This document shows positions 33,344 to 43,961 of a stretch of 64,000 nucleotides of DNA, piece by piece. Positions within the stretch are counted from its first letter, which is position 1. Every line of letters begins with the position of its first letter. The DNA comes from Areca catechu (Eukaryota; Streptophyta; Magnoliopsida; Arecales; Arecaceae): positions 87,853,157-87,917,156 of the forward strand of contig CM038053.1 in NCBI GenBank assembly GCA_021397845.1, in the 5' to 3' direction. The notes beneath the pieces are model-generated. The model had not been told where the DNA came from and ran no database searches. It was given only the letters and a program-made list of their open reading frames with translations. A program made the translations under genes and the position numbers.

Positions 33344-34212
33344 AAACCCCTAATAAATCTCCTGTAAAAGGTTGCTAGGCCATAGAAACTATGCACATCA
33401 TGGACACTAGTGGGTACAGGCCACTCAATAATTCCCCTAACCTTTTTAGGATCTGCAAAAACTTCCTTAGGGGTGACAATAAAACCTAGGAAGATAACTC
33501 TATGTGTCATGAACTCACATTTCTTAAAGTTGGCATAGAGGCTCTTCTTCTAAGGGTCTGGCATACTAATCTCAGATGACTAAGGTGGTCCTTTTTAATC
33601 TTGCTATAAATCAAGATGTCATCAAAGTAAACCATAACAAATTTTTTATTAAATTCTTTCACGACTTGGGTCATAATCCTCATAAATGTAATTGGTGTAT
33701 TGGAAAGTTCGAAAGGCATCACAACCCACTCAAACAGTCCATCCTTAGTCTTGAATGCAGTCTTCCACTCATCCCTAGGTCTAATCCTAACCTGATGATA
33801 GCCGCTCTTAAGGTCTATCTTTGAGAAAACTTTGGCTCCGGCCATCATGTCTAACATATCATCCAATCGGGGGATGGGAAACCTATACTTCACTGTTATT
33901 TTGTTGATGGCTCTACTATCTACCACATCTTCTATGTACCATCTTTCTTAGGGCTCAATAGAGCAGGGACTGCACATGAACTCATGCTCTCCCTAATGAA
34001 ACCCTTCCTAAGCAATTCTCCTACTTGCTTCTGTAATTCTTGATGCTCACTGGGGTTCATTCTATAGTGATGAAGGTTTGGTAAAGTGGCTCCTTGGACT
34101 AGATAGGGTGTTACTTTTGGGTTGAATCATGTTTTACTTTGGTGGTCAAGACCCAAATAGGGCTACACTTAGCAATCTCTCTTTCTAACTCCTTATCCTT
34201 AATCAGATTAAC
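33344..34212 (-). pseudogene. Element D reverse transcriptase fragment
   Basis: On the minus strand, starting at the C insertion, LIKDKELEREIAKC and SPIWVLT continue the protease C-terminus found beyond C. Most of the linker before RT is then deleted. The RT follows: HYRMNPSEHQELQ, VDSRAINKITVKYRFPIPRL, FSKIDLKSGYHQVRI, WVVMPFELSN and the catalytic MVYFDDILIYS. Stops lie near 33945 and a frameshift near 33530 leads to THRVIFLGFIVTP and FYRRFIRGF, where the copia element interrupts. G of the usual MPFGLSN is E here. Homologous to residues 75-320 of the F1 pol. Confidence 0.9.
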
Positions 34213-35994
34213 TGATGGGGACATCGGCCCAGAATTTGAAGCAGCCCAGATCAACCCAAAAGCCCAACCCAAAACCTGAAGCCAGAAGTCCAACCCAGAA
34301 GCCCAGCCCAGACTTGAAGCCAGACTAGCCCAAACCCTGGGGGCCCAAGATCCTGAAGTTGATGCTGCCCAAATCTTGATAAGCACAAATCCTGATGCAG
34401 CACCCTTGAATTTAAATTCAAGAATATTATCTTATCTTATCCATTGTTGTTAGGATTGATTTATCAGTTGTTTTTAGAATTTGATTACTTAGTTTGAATA
34501 TTTCTTTTAGGATTTATCTTATCATTTGTTCGGATCTCTCAGTCCGTTGAGAAATTCCGATTAGATTTTAGTCTATTGAAGATCATGTTTCTTGGCGAAT
34601 AAAATTAGCGATGAATAAAATATTTGAGAAAAGTGCCTGGATGTGTCTCGACTGCTTTCCCCCTCTCCTTCTCCTTTTCCTCCAGCTCGTCTATCTGTTA
34701 GTTCTTCCTCTCGGATTCTTCTTCCTCTGAGACTCTATGTTACCTGGGTCTCCCCTCTTCCTCCTCTAACTCTCATGCTTATTTCCCTTAACCTCTGTCA
34801 ATCAAACATCCTGTGAATCAATTCTCCGGAGCACACCATTGCCAACAAGTCCCTTTCTGATTTCCCTCAATCGAGAGTGCCACCACCAATTCCCTTCGAC
34901 ACCATCGGAGAGAGCACTTTCCCACGCGCCTCCATCCTCACCGACCGAGGTGTCTCCACTACTGTCGGCCGACCCCATCTCCAATTGGTCCCCATTGCCG
35001 AGATGCCGGATGCCAGCCTATCTCATTGCTACCGAGAGCCCGTAAACCCCCATCCGTCTGTTCTCCCACACCGCTACCTGAACCACCGATCTGGAAGAAC
35101 CATGCCACCGACCATCCCAAATGGCTCAGCCGCCCCTGTGCACAGACCTCCACTGAGACTGCCAGTGCCCGAGCCACCCAATCGCTGATGCTGCAGCCAC
35201 GAGCCACTCAATCAAAGCAACCCACCGGAATCCTCCTCCTGCATCAAGCTCCAGAATCAAACTATTGCCCATGCCTGCAGTCGATCCGGAGAGCCACCGA
35301 AACCTGCTCGGCTTCCTCTTCGCTCATGACCGAGACCCGCTCGGCTTCCTCTCCGCTCATGACCGAGACCCGCTTGGCTTCCCAAGTCCGCCGGTGTAAG
35401 CCATCACTAAGGCCGAATCCCCTGCTGCCATGCTCTCCACGGCCACCACGCGACGTCGCACCGCCCGAGACCGAGCACGCCACCGCCTCCTTCTTCCTGT
35501 CTAGTGCCCATCGGCTATCTCCTCCGCTCTCAGTTGGCCGGTCGTCCATCTCCTTCGCTCTGTAGCCGTCCCCGCCCGATCTGCACGCTGATGCCAGCCA
35601 CCGAAACCCCATCCAACTAGCCATCTTCCTTCCTCGCTGCCATCGTCGGTGGAGAGCTCGCCGTAAGCAACGCCGAAGACCTCCCTGTCTCTGGCTTCCG
35701 TTCATGGGGAAGTAGCATCCCGCACGAACGTGAATGCAAGGAGGGGAAATATGCTCGGTTCTCAAAGCCCACCTAAGCCAACTTTAGGAATAGCAGGAAA
35801 GAAAAAAAAAAGGAGTGAAAAAAAAATAGAAAAAAAAATTATTTGAATAAAAAAATTATTTAGGAAAAAAATAATTTGGGTTTTAGTTTAACCTAGCCTA
35901 GGGTCGTTTTCTAGCGACAAACGATCCGATCTCCTTGGAATAAAATTGATGTGGGCATCAATTATTTGGTATCAGAGCGTACGGTCTCGCATCA
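34213..35994 (+). repeat. 5' LTR of element C
   Basis: Starts TGATGGGGACATCGGCCC and ends GTCTCGCATCA. The first 200 bp have a Pro-codon-rich CCCAACCCAGAAGCC repeat. A GC-rich block of unknown origin spans about 34830-35720, with a 33-bp tandem repeat at about 35307-35372. The last 43 bp contain an extra PBS copy (GGTATCAGAGCG). ORFs in the GC block do not resemble any protein I know. Confidence 0.9.
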
Positions 35995-36161
35995 ATTTGG
36001 TATCAGAGCAAGTTTAGGTTAGGTTAGGTTAGGATTAATTCCATTTGCTTTCTACTTTAAAATATTTCAGTCTACAGATGATGTATCGAGGAGCCAATTT
36101 GAAGAAGAGCCAATTTGAAGCCTGACTCGACGAAGTCAAGTTCTCCCCACCTCAGGAGAAA
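35995..36161 (+). other. Interior of element C
   Basis: 167 bp holding only the PBS (35998-36009), a short TTAGG-like run, an AT stretch, an imperfect duplication of GAGCCAATTTGAAG and the 3' hairpin/purine motif. The minimum set of cis signals for reverse transcription is therefore intact. Confidence 0.9.
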
Positions 36162-37959
36162 TGATGGGGACATCGGCCCAGAATCTGAAGCAGCCCAGAT
36201 CAACCCAAAAGCCCAACCCAGAACCAGAAGCCAGAAGCCCAACCCAGAAGTCCAACCCAGAAGCCCAGCCCAAACCTGAAGCCAGACCAGCCCAAACCCT
36301 TAGGGCCCAAGATCCTGAAGTTGATGCCGCCCAAATCTTGATAAGCACTAATCCTGATGCATCACTCTTAAATTTAAATTCAAGAATATTATCTTATCTT
36401 ATCCGTTATTGTTATGATTGATTTATCGGTTGTTTTTAGAATTTGATTACTTAGTTTGAATATTTGTTTTAGGATTTATCTTATCATTTGCTCGGATCTC
36501 TCAGTCTGTTGAGAAATTCCGATTAGATTTTAGTCTATTTAAGATCATGTTTCTTGGAGAATAAAATTAGCGATGAATAAAAATATTTGAGAAAAGTGCC
36601 TAGATGTGTCTCAACTGCTTTCCCCCTCTCCTTCTCCTTTTCCTCCGGCTCGTCTCTCAGTTAGTTCTTCCTCTCGGATTCTTCTTCCTCTAAGACTCTA
36701 TGTTACCTGGGTCTCCCCTCTTCCTCCTCTAACTCTCCTGCTTCTTTCCATTAACCTCTGTTAATCAAACATCCTTTGAATCAATTCTCTGGAGCACACC
36801 ATTGCCAACAAGTCCCTTTCTGATTTCCCTCAATCGAGAGTGCCACCACCAATTCCCATCCGACAACACCGGAGAGAGCACTTTCCCACGCGCCTCCATC
36901 TACACCGACCAAGGTGTCTCCACTACTGTCGGCCGACCCCATCTCCAATCGGTCCCCGTTGCCGAGACGCCGGATGCCCGCCCATCTCCTTGCTGCCGTG
37001 AGCCCGTAAACCCCCATCCATCTGTTCTCCCACACCGCCACCTGAACCACCAATCTGGAAGAACCACGCCACTGACCATCCCAAACGGCTCAGCCGCCCC
37101 TGTGCACAGACCTTCGCTGAGACTGCCAGTGCCCGAGCCGCCCAATCGCCGACGCTGCCGCCATGAGCCACTCAATCAAAGAAACCCACCGGAATCCTCC
37201 ACCTGCATCAAGCTCCGAAATCAAACCATCACCCACGCCTGCAGTCAATCCGGAGAGCCACCGAAACCTGCTCGGCTTCCTCTCCGCTCGTGATCGAGAC
37301 CCGCTCGGCTTCCTCTCCGCTCGTGACTGAGACCCGCTCGGCTTCCCAAGTCCGCCGGTGCAAGCCGTCACTGAGGCCGAAGCCCCTGCTGCCGTGCCTT
37401 CCACGGCCACTGCACGACATCGCACCGCCCGAGACCGAGCACGCCACCGTATCCTTCTTCCTATCCAGTGCCCATCGGCCGTCTCCTCCACTCCCAGCCG
37501 GTCGGTCATCGATTTCCTTCACTCTGCAGCCATCCCCGCCCGATCTGCACGATGACGCCAGCCACCGGAACCCCATTCAACCGGCCATCTTCCTTCCTCG
37601 CTGCCATCGTCGGTGGAGAGCTCGCCGTAATCCATGTCGAAGACCTCCCTGTCTCTGGCTTCTGTTCGTGGGGAAGTAGCATCCCGCACGAACGTGAATG
37701 CAAGGAGGGGAAATATGCGCAGTTCTCAAAGCCCACCTAAGCTGACTTTAGGAATAGCAGGAAAGAAAAAAAAAAAGGAGTGAAAAAAAAATAGAAACAA
37801 AAAATATTTGAATAAAAAAAATATTTAGGAAAAAAATAATTTGGGTTTTAGTTTAACCTAGCCTAGGGTCATTTCCTAGCGACCAACGATCTGATCTCCT
37901 TGGAATAAAATTGATGCGGGCGTCAATTATTTGGAATCAGAGCTTATGGTCCCGCATCA
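36162..37959 (+). repeat. 3' LTR of element C
   Basis: 1798 bp, TGATGGGGACATCGGCCC start, GTCCCGCATCA end; same GC-rich block (about 36800-37700), 33-bp repeats (about 37275-37345) and internal PBS copy (37931-37943, one mismatch) as the 5' LTR. Confidence 0.9.
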
Positions 37960-39814
37960 TTAACTCCAGGTTTCTTGTCCTTAAGACTACTAGAACCTCT
38001 CTTAACTGTGTCTCTAGGTGGAGTTGGGTGGAAAACAAACATATTCCCATGGTAGCCAAAAGCACAAACATTGGTTCGACCAAACAGGGTTGCATTATGA
38101 TCAAAAAGCCAAGGTCGACCTAAAATGATACTACTTACTTCCATCGGGATGACATCATACCAAATCTTTTTCTCATAGGTTTGCAGTCTAACTAAGATTT
38201 GGCACCCAGACTTGATCTGGATGGAGGTGGAATCTACCCAAGAAACTTAGTAAGGGCTAGGATTGGGAACTGTGGTCAATCCTAAAGTTTTGACTGTATT
38301 GCTAGAGACGACATTGACAAAACTTCCACTACCTATGATGATCTTAAGTACCTTACCCCCTACCTTAATAAAGGTATGTAGGATGTTAGTCCTACGCCAA
38401 TCTTCCTTAACTGGGGTTGGGGTTAAGATGCACCTAACCACTCCTAATAGGTTCTCAGACTCAGGTTCCTCCTCCTCACCTTCATACTTGTCCAAAAACT
38501 AGTCATCAGCCTCATAGATCTCTCCCTCAGGTTCAGCTATGGGTTCAGGCTCCTCTTCCTCTAGCTCACCTAAGTGTAGGGCACTAACTGGGCACTGGCA
38601 AGCAAAGTGGCCTGGTTTTCGACATTTAAAACAGGTCTTCTGGGGATTGGTACTCCTGTGGGCCTCTACAGATTTACCTCTATCATCTCTACGGTTCAAA
38701 GGAGTACTAGGCTGGGGTTGACTCGGGTCAGGGTGACTCGGATTGGGTTAACTTGGATTAGGTATGCTAGGACTGGGTCGACTCTAATGGGACTGGCTAG
38801 CTCCTAGGTACTGACTAGGGTATCTAGTGGGCTCGGGTTTATGGTAGACGAGCCCTCTCTGGAAACACTCATAATCCTTAGCAATCTGGTAGGCATGGTC
38901 TACGTCTCTAACCTCTCTCATATAGAGCTCCCTCTTAATATCATCTCTCAAGCTAGCCCTAAACCTAGACAAGACAACATCCTCAGACTCATTTAAGTCA
39001 CATCGCATGAAATACTCATCAAATTTTGTGATGTACTCATCTACACTCCTACTACCCAGATTCAATCGCTGCCACTGATCCATCAAACCATAATGATATA
39101 AGGGTGGAACATAATTCCCTCTAAGCTTTCCCTTCATGGCCCTCCAAGTGACTATGGGATCATGACCTCTTAGCCTAAGAGTTCTCTCAACACTAGCCTA
39201 ATATAACTTGGCCTCCCAGACCAACTTAAGCTTGGCTAACCTAAACTTAAGTTCCTCCGACATATCGTACCACTCAAAATATTGATCTTCTCCTTCCTAA
39301 TCTATATAGACCTTAGGATCATGACAACCATCAAAAGTGGGTGCATCAAGTTTAATGTGTCTATAGGATCTATCTTCCTGGTCTATAAAATTCTGATTGG
39401 ATCTTCTAGGGCGAACCTCTGGGATTGGGTCATGATGATAGGGTCTCCTAGGTTCAGCCTCAAGGTAGGGATCAGGGTTTATGGTCCTCCTAGGTTCAGT
39501 CTCATAGTATGGGTCACGGTGAGCGGTTCTCCTAGGATGGGGAGGTGACTCTAAAACTGGTTCAGACTGTGACCCACGGGTTCTCCCTAAGGTCCCTACA
39601 TGGTCCTCTACCTGATCAAATCTTTTGGCTATGTGCTCAAGTCTATTATGGGTTCGGGTATTGGACTGGGTCAATTGAGTCATCTGAGTAGTCATCTGGG
39701 CCATGGATTGGGCTAGCTGCTCAATGAGTGCATTAACTTGGCTTCAAGGTTATCCATGGGTTCAGCCAAAGGTGGAGATGGTGGATGATATGATGCTCCT
39801 GATCTAGTGCTCAT
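37960..39814 (-). pseudogene. Element D gag-protease, one frame with in-frame stops
   Basis: ATG at 39814 on the minus strand opens MSTRSGASYHPP; a frameshift lies near 39740, and from 39704 a single frame runs to the C insertion. It codes an N-terminal QMTQLTQSN coil, EPRR repeats, and a capsid core (AMKGKLRGNYVPPLYHYG, SVDEYITKFDEYFMRC, SRFRASLRDDIKREL). The zinc knuckle CFKCRKPGHFACQC, an acidic stretch and a retropepsin follow, where the catalytic DSG reads GSG (IIGSGSFVN), with flap region IILGRPWLFD. In-frame stops (TGG to TAG twice, CAG to TAG, AAA/AAG to TAA and others) split it. The frame would continue from KDKKPGVN into RT without a break. Confidence 0.9.
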
Positions 39815-40823
39815 CAAAGACTCGACACTGAATTGACTACAGCTGCCTAGACCTATAGCCCAATCAGAATGGGTTGACTCAGCTTATAGAACTCAAATCC
39901 TAATCCTTCAATCTGGCCAGGTAAGAGGTAGGATAGTGGGAGGCCCCCCTGCTCTCGCAAGAAACCAATTAAGGATCCACTGATCCACTTAGGTTGTTTG
40001 ATACTGCACCTCTAGCCTAGACACCAGAATCTAGTAATAGAAGATGAATTGGGTGCACTAGTCATCCCACAATGACTATCCCGATCGATGGGTGTCCCAA
40101 GCCCACTAGGGCAAATTAAGTCTAGTTAATTTTAAATTAGGCTTAGGACCGAATGCAGGGGATGTAGTTTTGGGCTAAGGAGAGGTTATCAACTCCTCCT
40201 CTTATCTGACATATAGAAAGTGCCCTTAAAGTATTTTATGCAATGATGGTAGGCAAATGAAGATGCAAATTAGGGTTTAGGTGTTTTCGTATTTTGAATA
40301 TATGTAAATTTTTTTGTTTTAGGATTTTTCTTAAATATAAAGATAATTACAAATTATGATCTAATATGTTGAAAATATGCTAAAATTAAAGATATGCAAG
40401 GAATATACTAAAAAAGCCCTGAACTTTCCGAAATCGGCTTTGCTTCCAAAATAGAGCAGAACTAATCTCAGGCAGTATTTCAGTTGGGAGAAAATCAACA
40501 AACTGAAATAATTCCTAAAAAAACTCTAGAAATTAATTTGAATTATGTGGAATCCAAAAAAATAAATTTTAGAACTTTCTGAGTTATATTCATGTAGAAA
40601 CAATTTAAAAAATAGGATATATTTCAAAAGGCTAAAAATGAAAAAAATCCTAAGGAACTCTTTGTGTTCTTCTTCAGGGGTCAATTCACAGTGGAACCCC
40701 TACCTCCATAAGAGATCCCATCGATTGGGAAAGAGCATTTTGAAGCCCTACTAGTCTCCTATGATCGAACGGCCATGGTGAAGCACCCGATACGAATATC
40801 CAAAAAGAACTAAGCCCAAACAG
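39815..40823 (-). other. Element D leader
   Basis: Non-coding, read on the minus strand. It keeps decayed traces of the shared leader module (GGTGTCTAGG near 40018-40027 and TACCTGGCCAG near 39912-39923) and AACCTCTCCTTAGCCC near 40173-40190. The stretch 40250-40680 is AT-rich with no further features seen. Confidence 0.65.
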
Positions 40824-40835
40824 GCTCTGATACCA
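40824..40835 (-). other. PBS of element D
   Basis: TGGTATCAGAGC on the minus strand, two bases from the 5' LTR. Confidence 0.93.
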
Positions 40836-40837
40836 AA

Positions 40838-42099
40838 TGATGCGGAACTAGATATGCATGCAATTTTTTTTCTTATATTTTTAAATATTGATTTATAAGT
40901 TTTAATTTTGAAGATTAGACTAAGGAATGATGTAAAGAGTTCTATATGAAAATAAGGAGCTAAAAGCATGCATAACAGGACCAAATAAGCAACAGAAAAA
41001 GGGACCGTCGAGGCTAAGAAGCCTCGGTCGGGCTAGTTCACCTACAATAGGGCTACTAGCGATAGAGGGGGTGTACTTGGCAATGGTTGAAGCACCTGGT
41101 GCAGTTTGTATGCAAAGAGGTCGCTCTCACTCCTGGATGTGGCCTGAAAAATCAAGCTGGAGATTCGCAGATTCTCGACTTTCTGCTCGGTGGTCCGATT
41201 GTGACCCGGCTAGAGTCGTTGGATTCGTCGGAGTCGAGGAACCTACAAATAGCCATTCTAGGGTTAGAAAACAAAGCATAGGTGGAGAGTAAATTGAAAA
41301 ACCAGCAAATGGAAGATGGTATTTGAAGATGGTGGCTCTGGCTTGGAGATGCAGGTGGAGGTTGGAAGCAAGCATAGGACTCCTGGAAGAATAAGGGCTC
41401 ACACAGAATCCCTTTAAGCACAAAGTAGGTATCACACAACAATTGGAGAATTCAATATTATTTCATGATAAAAATTATCTTGATACAAGAGATTAGATCC
41501 CTTTAAATAGACTCTTAGACATAGCACCCAAGTAAGGTTAAAAGAGACTTTACATAATACTTTTAAACCAAATCAAACTCTAGCTAGAAAACAAGGTAGG
41601 CTAGGTAGAAAATATCCCGAAATTCCATCCCTCTCTCACTTGCCTTGGTCGGCCAAGGGAGGTGACCCTAGTGGCAGACCAAGGGGTGGTGATCATAAGC
41701 TTGGCATCCCTTGGTTTTCTTCTTGTGCCCTGATTAGCCCAATCTACTTCAAGCTATGATCCAGGGCTTCAAGGTTTTGAAAATCTCTTCCAGGCTTCTG
41801 ATTTTCTTCTCCTAGGCCTTCCATGATCTTCAAAGCTCTAGTTGGGTTGGACTTCACTTTGACAGGTTGGACTTCACTTGTACTTGGGCTGGCATATCTT
41901 CACTTGTACTTGGACTGACATGTACTAAACTCCAGAAGATGACTAGCTCAACATGAGCTGACTAGTACATGACTCAAGTAATAAAAAGACAACTTTGATG
42001 CACTAAGCCTTTTTTACAAATGGACTCAGATGCTGCTAATTAATCCACAGAGGGTTGAGAAGCCTCTATCTTATTTTGGTGCCTTAGGTGTCCGCACCA
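40838..42099 (-). repeat. 5' LTR of element D
   Basis: 1262 bp; on the minus strand it starts TGGTGCGGACACC and ends AGTTCCGCATCA. A TATA-like TATTTAAAGG (minus strand) lies near 41495-41510. It is related to the B-family LTRs (shared GGCACC, GAGGCTTCTCAACCCTCTG, CCGAGGCTTCT blocks). Its outer border at 42099 joins the H coding sequence; the other LTR is lost. Confidence 0.87.
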
Positions 42100-42238
42100 C
42101 AGAACCTTGCGAGAAGGAACCTGGATGGTGCAGAGCTGCTCGAAGACATCTCGGTCAGCTACTTCAACCATGGAGTTCCAGTTAGGGGACCGATCTAGAT
42201 CACTCCAAACCAAGTCGAACCCCTCGATCGAGGCATTG
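42100..42238 (-). pseudogene. H ORF, distal fragment
   Basis: On the minus strand, removing the solo LTR joins this piece in frame to 43577-43961: ASIEGFDLVWSDLDRSPNW continues past KYFYV-type sequence, then VEVADRDVFEQLCTIQVPSR. It is cut by the 5' LTR of D at 42099. The frame is open throughout. The function is unknown beyond the Transposase_28-like core next door. Confidence 0.65.
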
Positions 42239-43576
42239 TGGTGTGGACACCAGAAGCCGAAAGAAACTTCACTCCAACAAGGTTAGCCTTATCCCAATTT
42301 GGATCGAAGAAAATTAGGTTACCTTGTATCCTTTAGTTCAAAAATATTTTATTTTCAAGAGTCATTTCCTTTTCAAGAGTCCTGTAATTAATTTTGAGTT
42401 TCAAATCAAGAGTGTTTATTGAGTCCTGTAATTACTTTTAAAATTTCATTTCATGTAAGTCCATTTCAAGTTTTAAAGTCTAGGTCAGTCAAGTCAGTTC
42501 AGTTGAGTTAAGTCTAATTCAGTTGAGTTAAGTCTAATCAAGTCTTAAAGCCATGAAAGCCAGCAACAAGACTCAAATTCTAGACCCCAGAATTTGACCA
42601 CATGAAGAAGAGAAGACACATCAACCAAGCAAGAGAAAAGGACCATCAACTATGACCACTGGGCGCCACATGTCATTCTTATCCAAGTAGAAGACCACCT
42701 CACCATGCCACGTCATCAGGTGCCACTTCACCAGCCACCTCATCACCCTTTGGGCGCCAACAAGGAAGATTCAAATTCAAGGAGGTTGGCCACATCCCTC
42801 CAACTCCTCCACCAAATCCTCCAACCCCCCCCACATCCCTCCAAACTCTCCACCAAATCCTCCAACCCCCTTGTAATCCTCCTCGATTTGGGGAGTTTTT
42901 AAATTTCAAAAGCTAGCTTTGTGAGGCTATTAAAAGCCTTGGACGCCCATTGTAAAAGAGATTGATTTTGGGAATGAATAAAAATTGAAGTTGAAATTTT
43001 GGAAGTAGAAGTTGTCTTGTATTTTTTTTCTTATGTGAAAGTTTTCCATCCTCTTCCTCCATGCCAAAGCCATTCTTTTTCCCTAGCAAAGCATCTTCCA
43101 AGCTCAAGTGAAGGCATTGGAGTCCGCCAGATCTACTCAAATTTCTATTCTTAGTTCATCAATTCTTCCATCCCTTCTATATGTTCCTATCCTTCTTCCT
43201 TAACTTTGATCTTCATTGCAGGGTCCTTCGAAGTCTTTGAGTTGTGGGCTGGGTTCACCTTAACAAAGAACAAACAAGCTGAAGCCCCAAGTCCAGGGTT
43301 CTGATCTCTGTTATCCAGATTCTTCAGTTCTGAGCATTGGTAGTTTCAAGATATGAATCAAAAGAAGGTTGGAAAGCTCATCAAGGTAAGTCCACAATCA
43401 TTAGCCCCTATTGTCTAGATCTTCTTCCTTCTTAGTTTAGGATTGTGTCTAATCAAGTAAAAGTCCAATTTCTTATAATCCTTAAGTCTTATTATGATGA
43501 GTACAATGCTAGTGTAATTAGGTTTCATTGCTCTACAAACCATATTCAAAACATTAATCATATGCTTGCCGCATCA
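42239..43576 (+). repeat. Solo LTR of the F family
   Basis: 1338 bp, starting TGGTGTGGACACC and ending TTGCCGCATCA, the same family as the LTRs of F1 but in the opposite orientation and with no interior. Flanks CATTG (42234-42238) and CATAG (43577-43581) are a TSD with one mismatch. TATTAAAAG at 42929-42937 is the TATA candidate. A solo LTR normally arises by recombination between the two LTRs of one insertion. Confidence 0.87.
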
Positions 43577-43961
43577 CATAGAAATATTTATTCTTCCATC
43601 CTTTGATGGAAGAAGGGAGTTCAAATTTAATGCCCTTAGGGCAGGAAGAGATGGACCACCACCCCTCCTCGGAAGGGTGGAGTTTCAGGATAAAGAAGGC
43701 CATAAACAAAGAAAAATGGGCTACAATCCCATGAAAATGATAGAGTACTTTGAAGTAGAAGATGATCATCACAACATTCGGGATGAGTTGAGCATGGATG
43801 AGATGGTAATTGCTCATCCCCGAAAGGAAGAAAGGATGGAAGGGAAATAAAAGTCCCCGTGCGAGAGTTTTCTCGTAGAGGGTGATCTGGCCGGGGCCAC
43901 TGGAGGTGACCCGTTCCCTTGGTTGATAAGCTGAGAGCCGGAAAGACTCCAAGATACCATA
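43577..43961 (-). pseudogene. H ORF, core fragment: Transposase_28-like ('putative gypsy type transposon') domain
   Basis: On the minus strand the open frame codes GILESFRLSAYQPRERV, SGPGQITLYEKTLARGLLFP, HPFFLSGMSNYHL, QLIPN, a hydrophobic stretch, LKLHP, GWWS and LPSSIKGWKNKYFYV. This order fits the plant Pfam family named 'putative gypsy type transposon' (PF04195) as I remember it. Such domains occur in many plant transposon-associated proteins, including extra ORFs of some Tat-type gypsy elements. The frame joins the fragment 59763-60055 exactly once A2 and one TSD copy are removed. Biochemical function unknown. Confidence 0.68.

Larger units (their letters stand above)
34213..37959 (+). 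mobile_element. Element C: two long LTRs around a 167-bp interior
   Basis: LTRs 34213-35994 (1782 bp) and 36162-37959 (1798 bp), TSD TTAAC (34208-34212 and 37960-37964) within the protease-RT linker of D. The interior (35995-36161) has a PBS TGGTATCAGAGC at 35998-36009 and, at 36125-36161, the hairpin CTCGAC-GAA-GTCAAG plus CCCCACCTCAGGAGAA that precedes the 3' LTR in all chromovirus families here. It has no coding capacity and is strictly non-autonomous. Confidence 0.92.
4104..42099 (-). mobile_element. Element D: old, disrupted chromovirus (Ty3/gypsy), 3' end missing
   Basis: Read on the minus strand: 5' LTR (40838-42099), PBS (40824-40835), leader, gag-protease (39814-37960), RT (34212-33344), then RNase H (4582-4104). 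Element C interrupts it at 34213-37959 and the copia element at 4583-33343; each interruption is bracketed by a clean TSD and the protein reads on across it. Integrase, chromodomain and 3' LTR are absent because D ends at the border of element E at 4103. Gag and protease keep one frame with several in-frame stops, while RT adds a frameshift. Protein similarity to the intact F1 copy is high throughout. Confidence 0.88.

Noticed and set aside
34877..35565. Overlapping ORFs (up to 179 codons) in the GC-rich part of the C LTR as genes
   Set aside because: Open frames on both strands are expected in GC-rich sequence; proline/arginine/serine-rich composition with no motif, and frames are not conserved between the two LTRs.
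36012..36035. Telomere-like TTAGG run
   Set aside because: Only about four units, of a form not expected for plant telomeres (TTTAGGG), within a retrotransposon leader.
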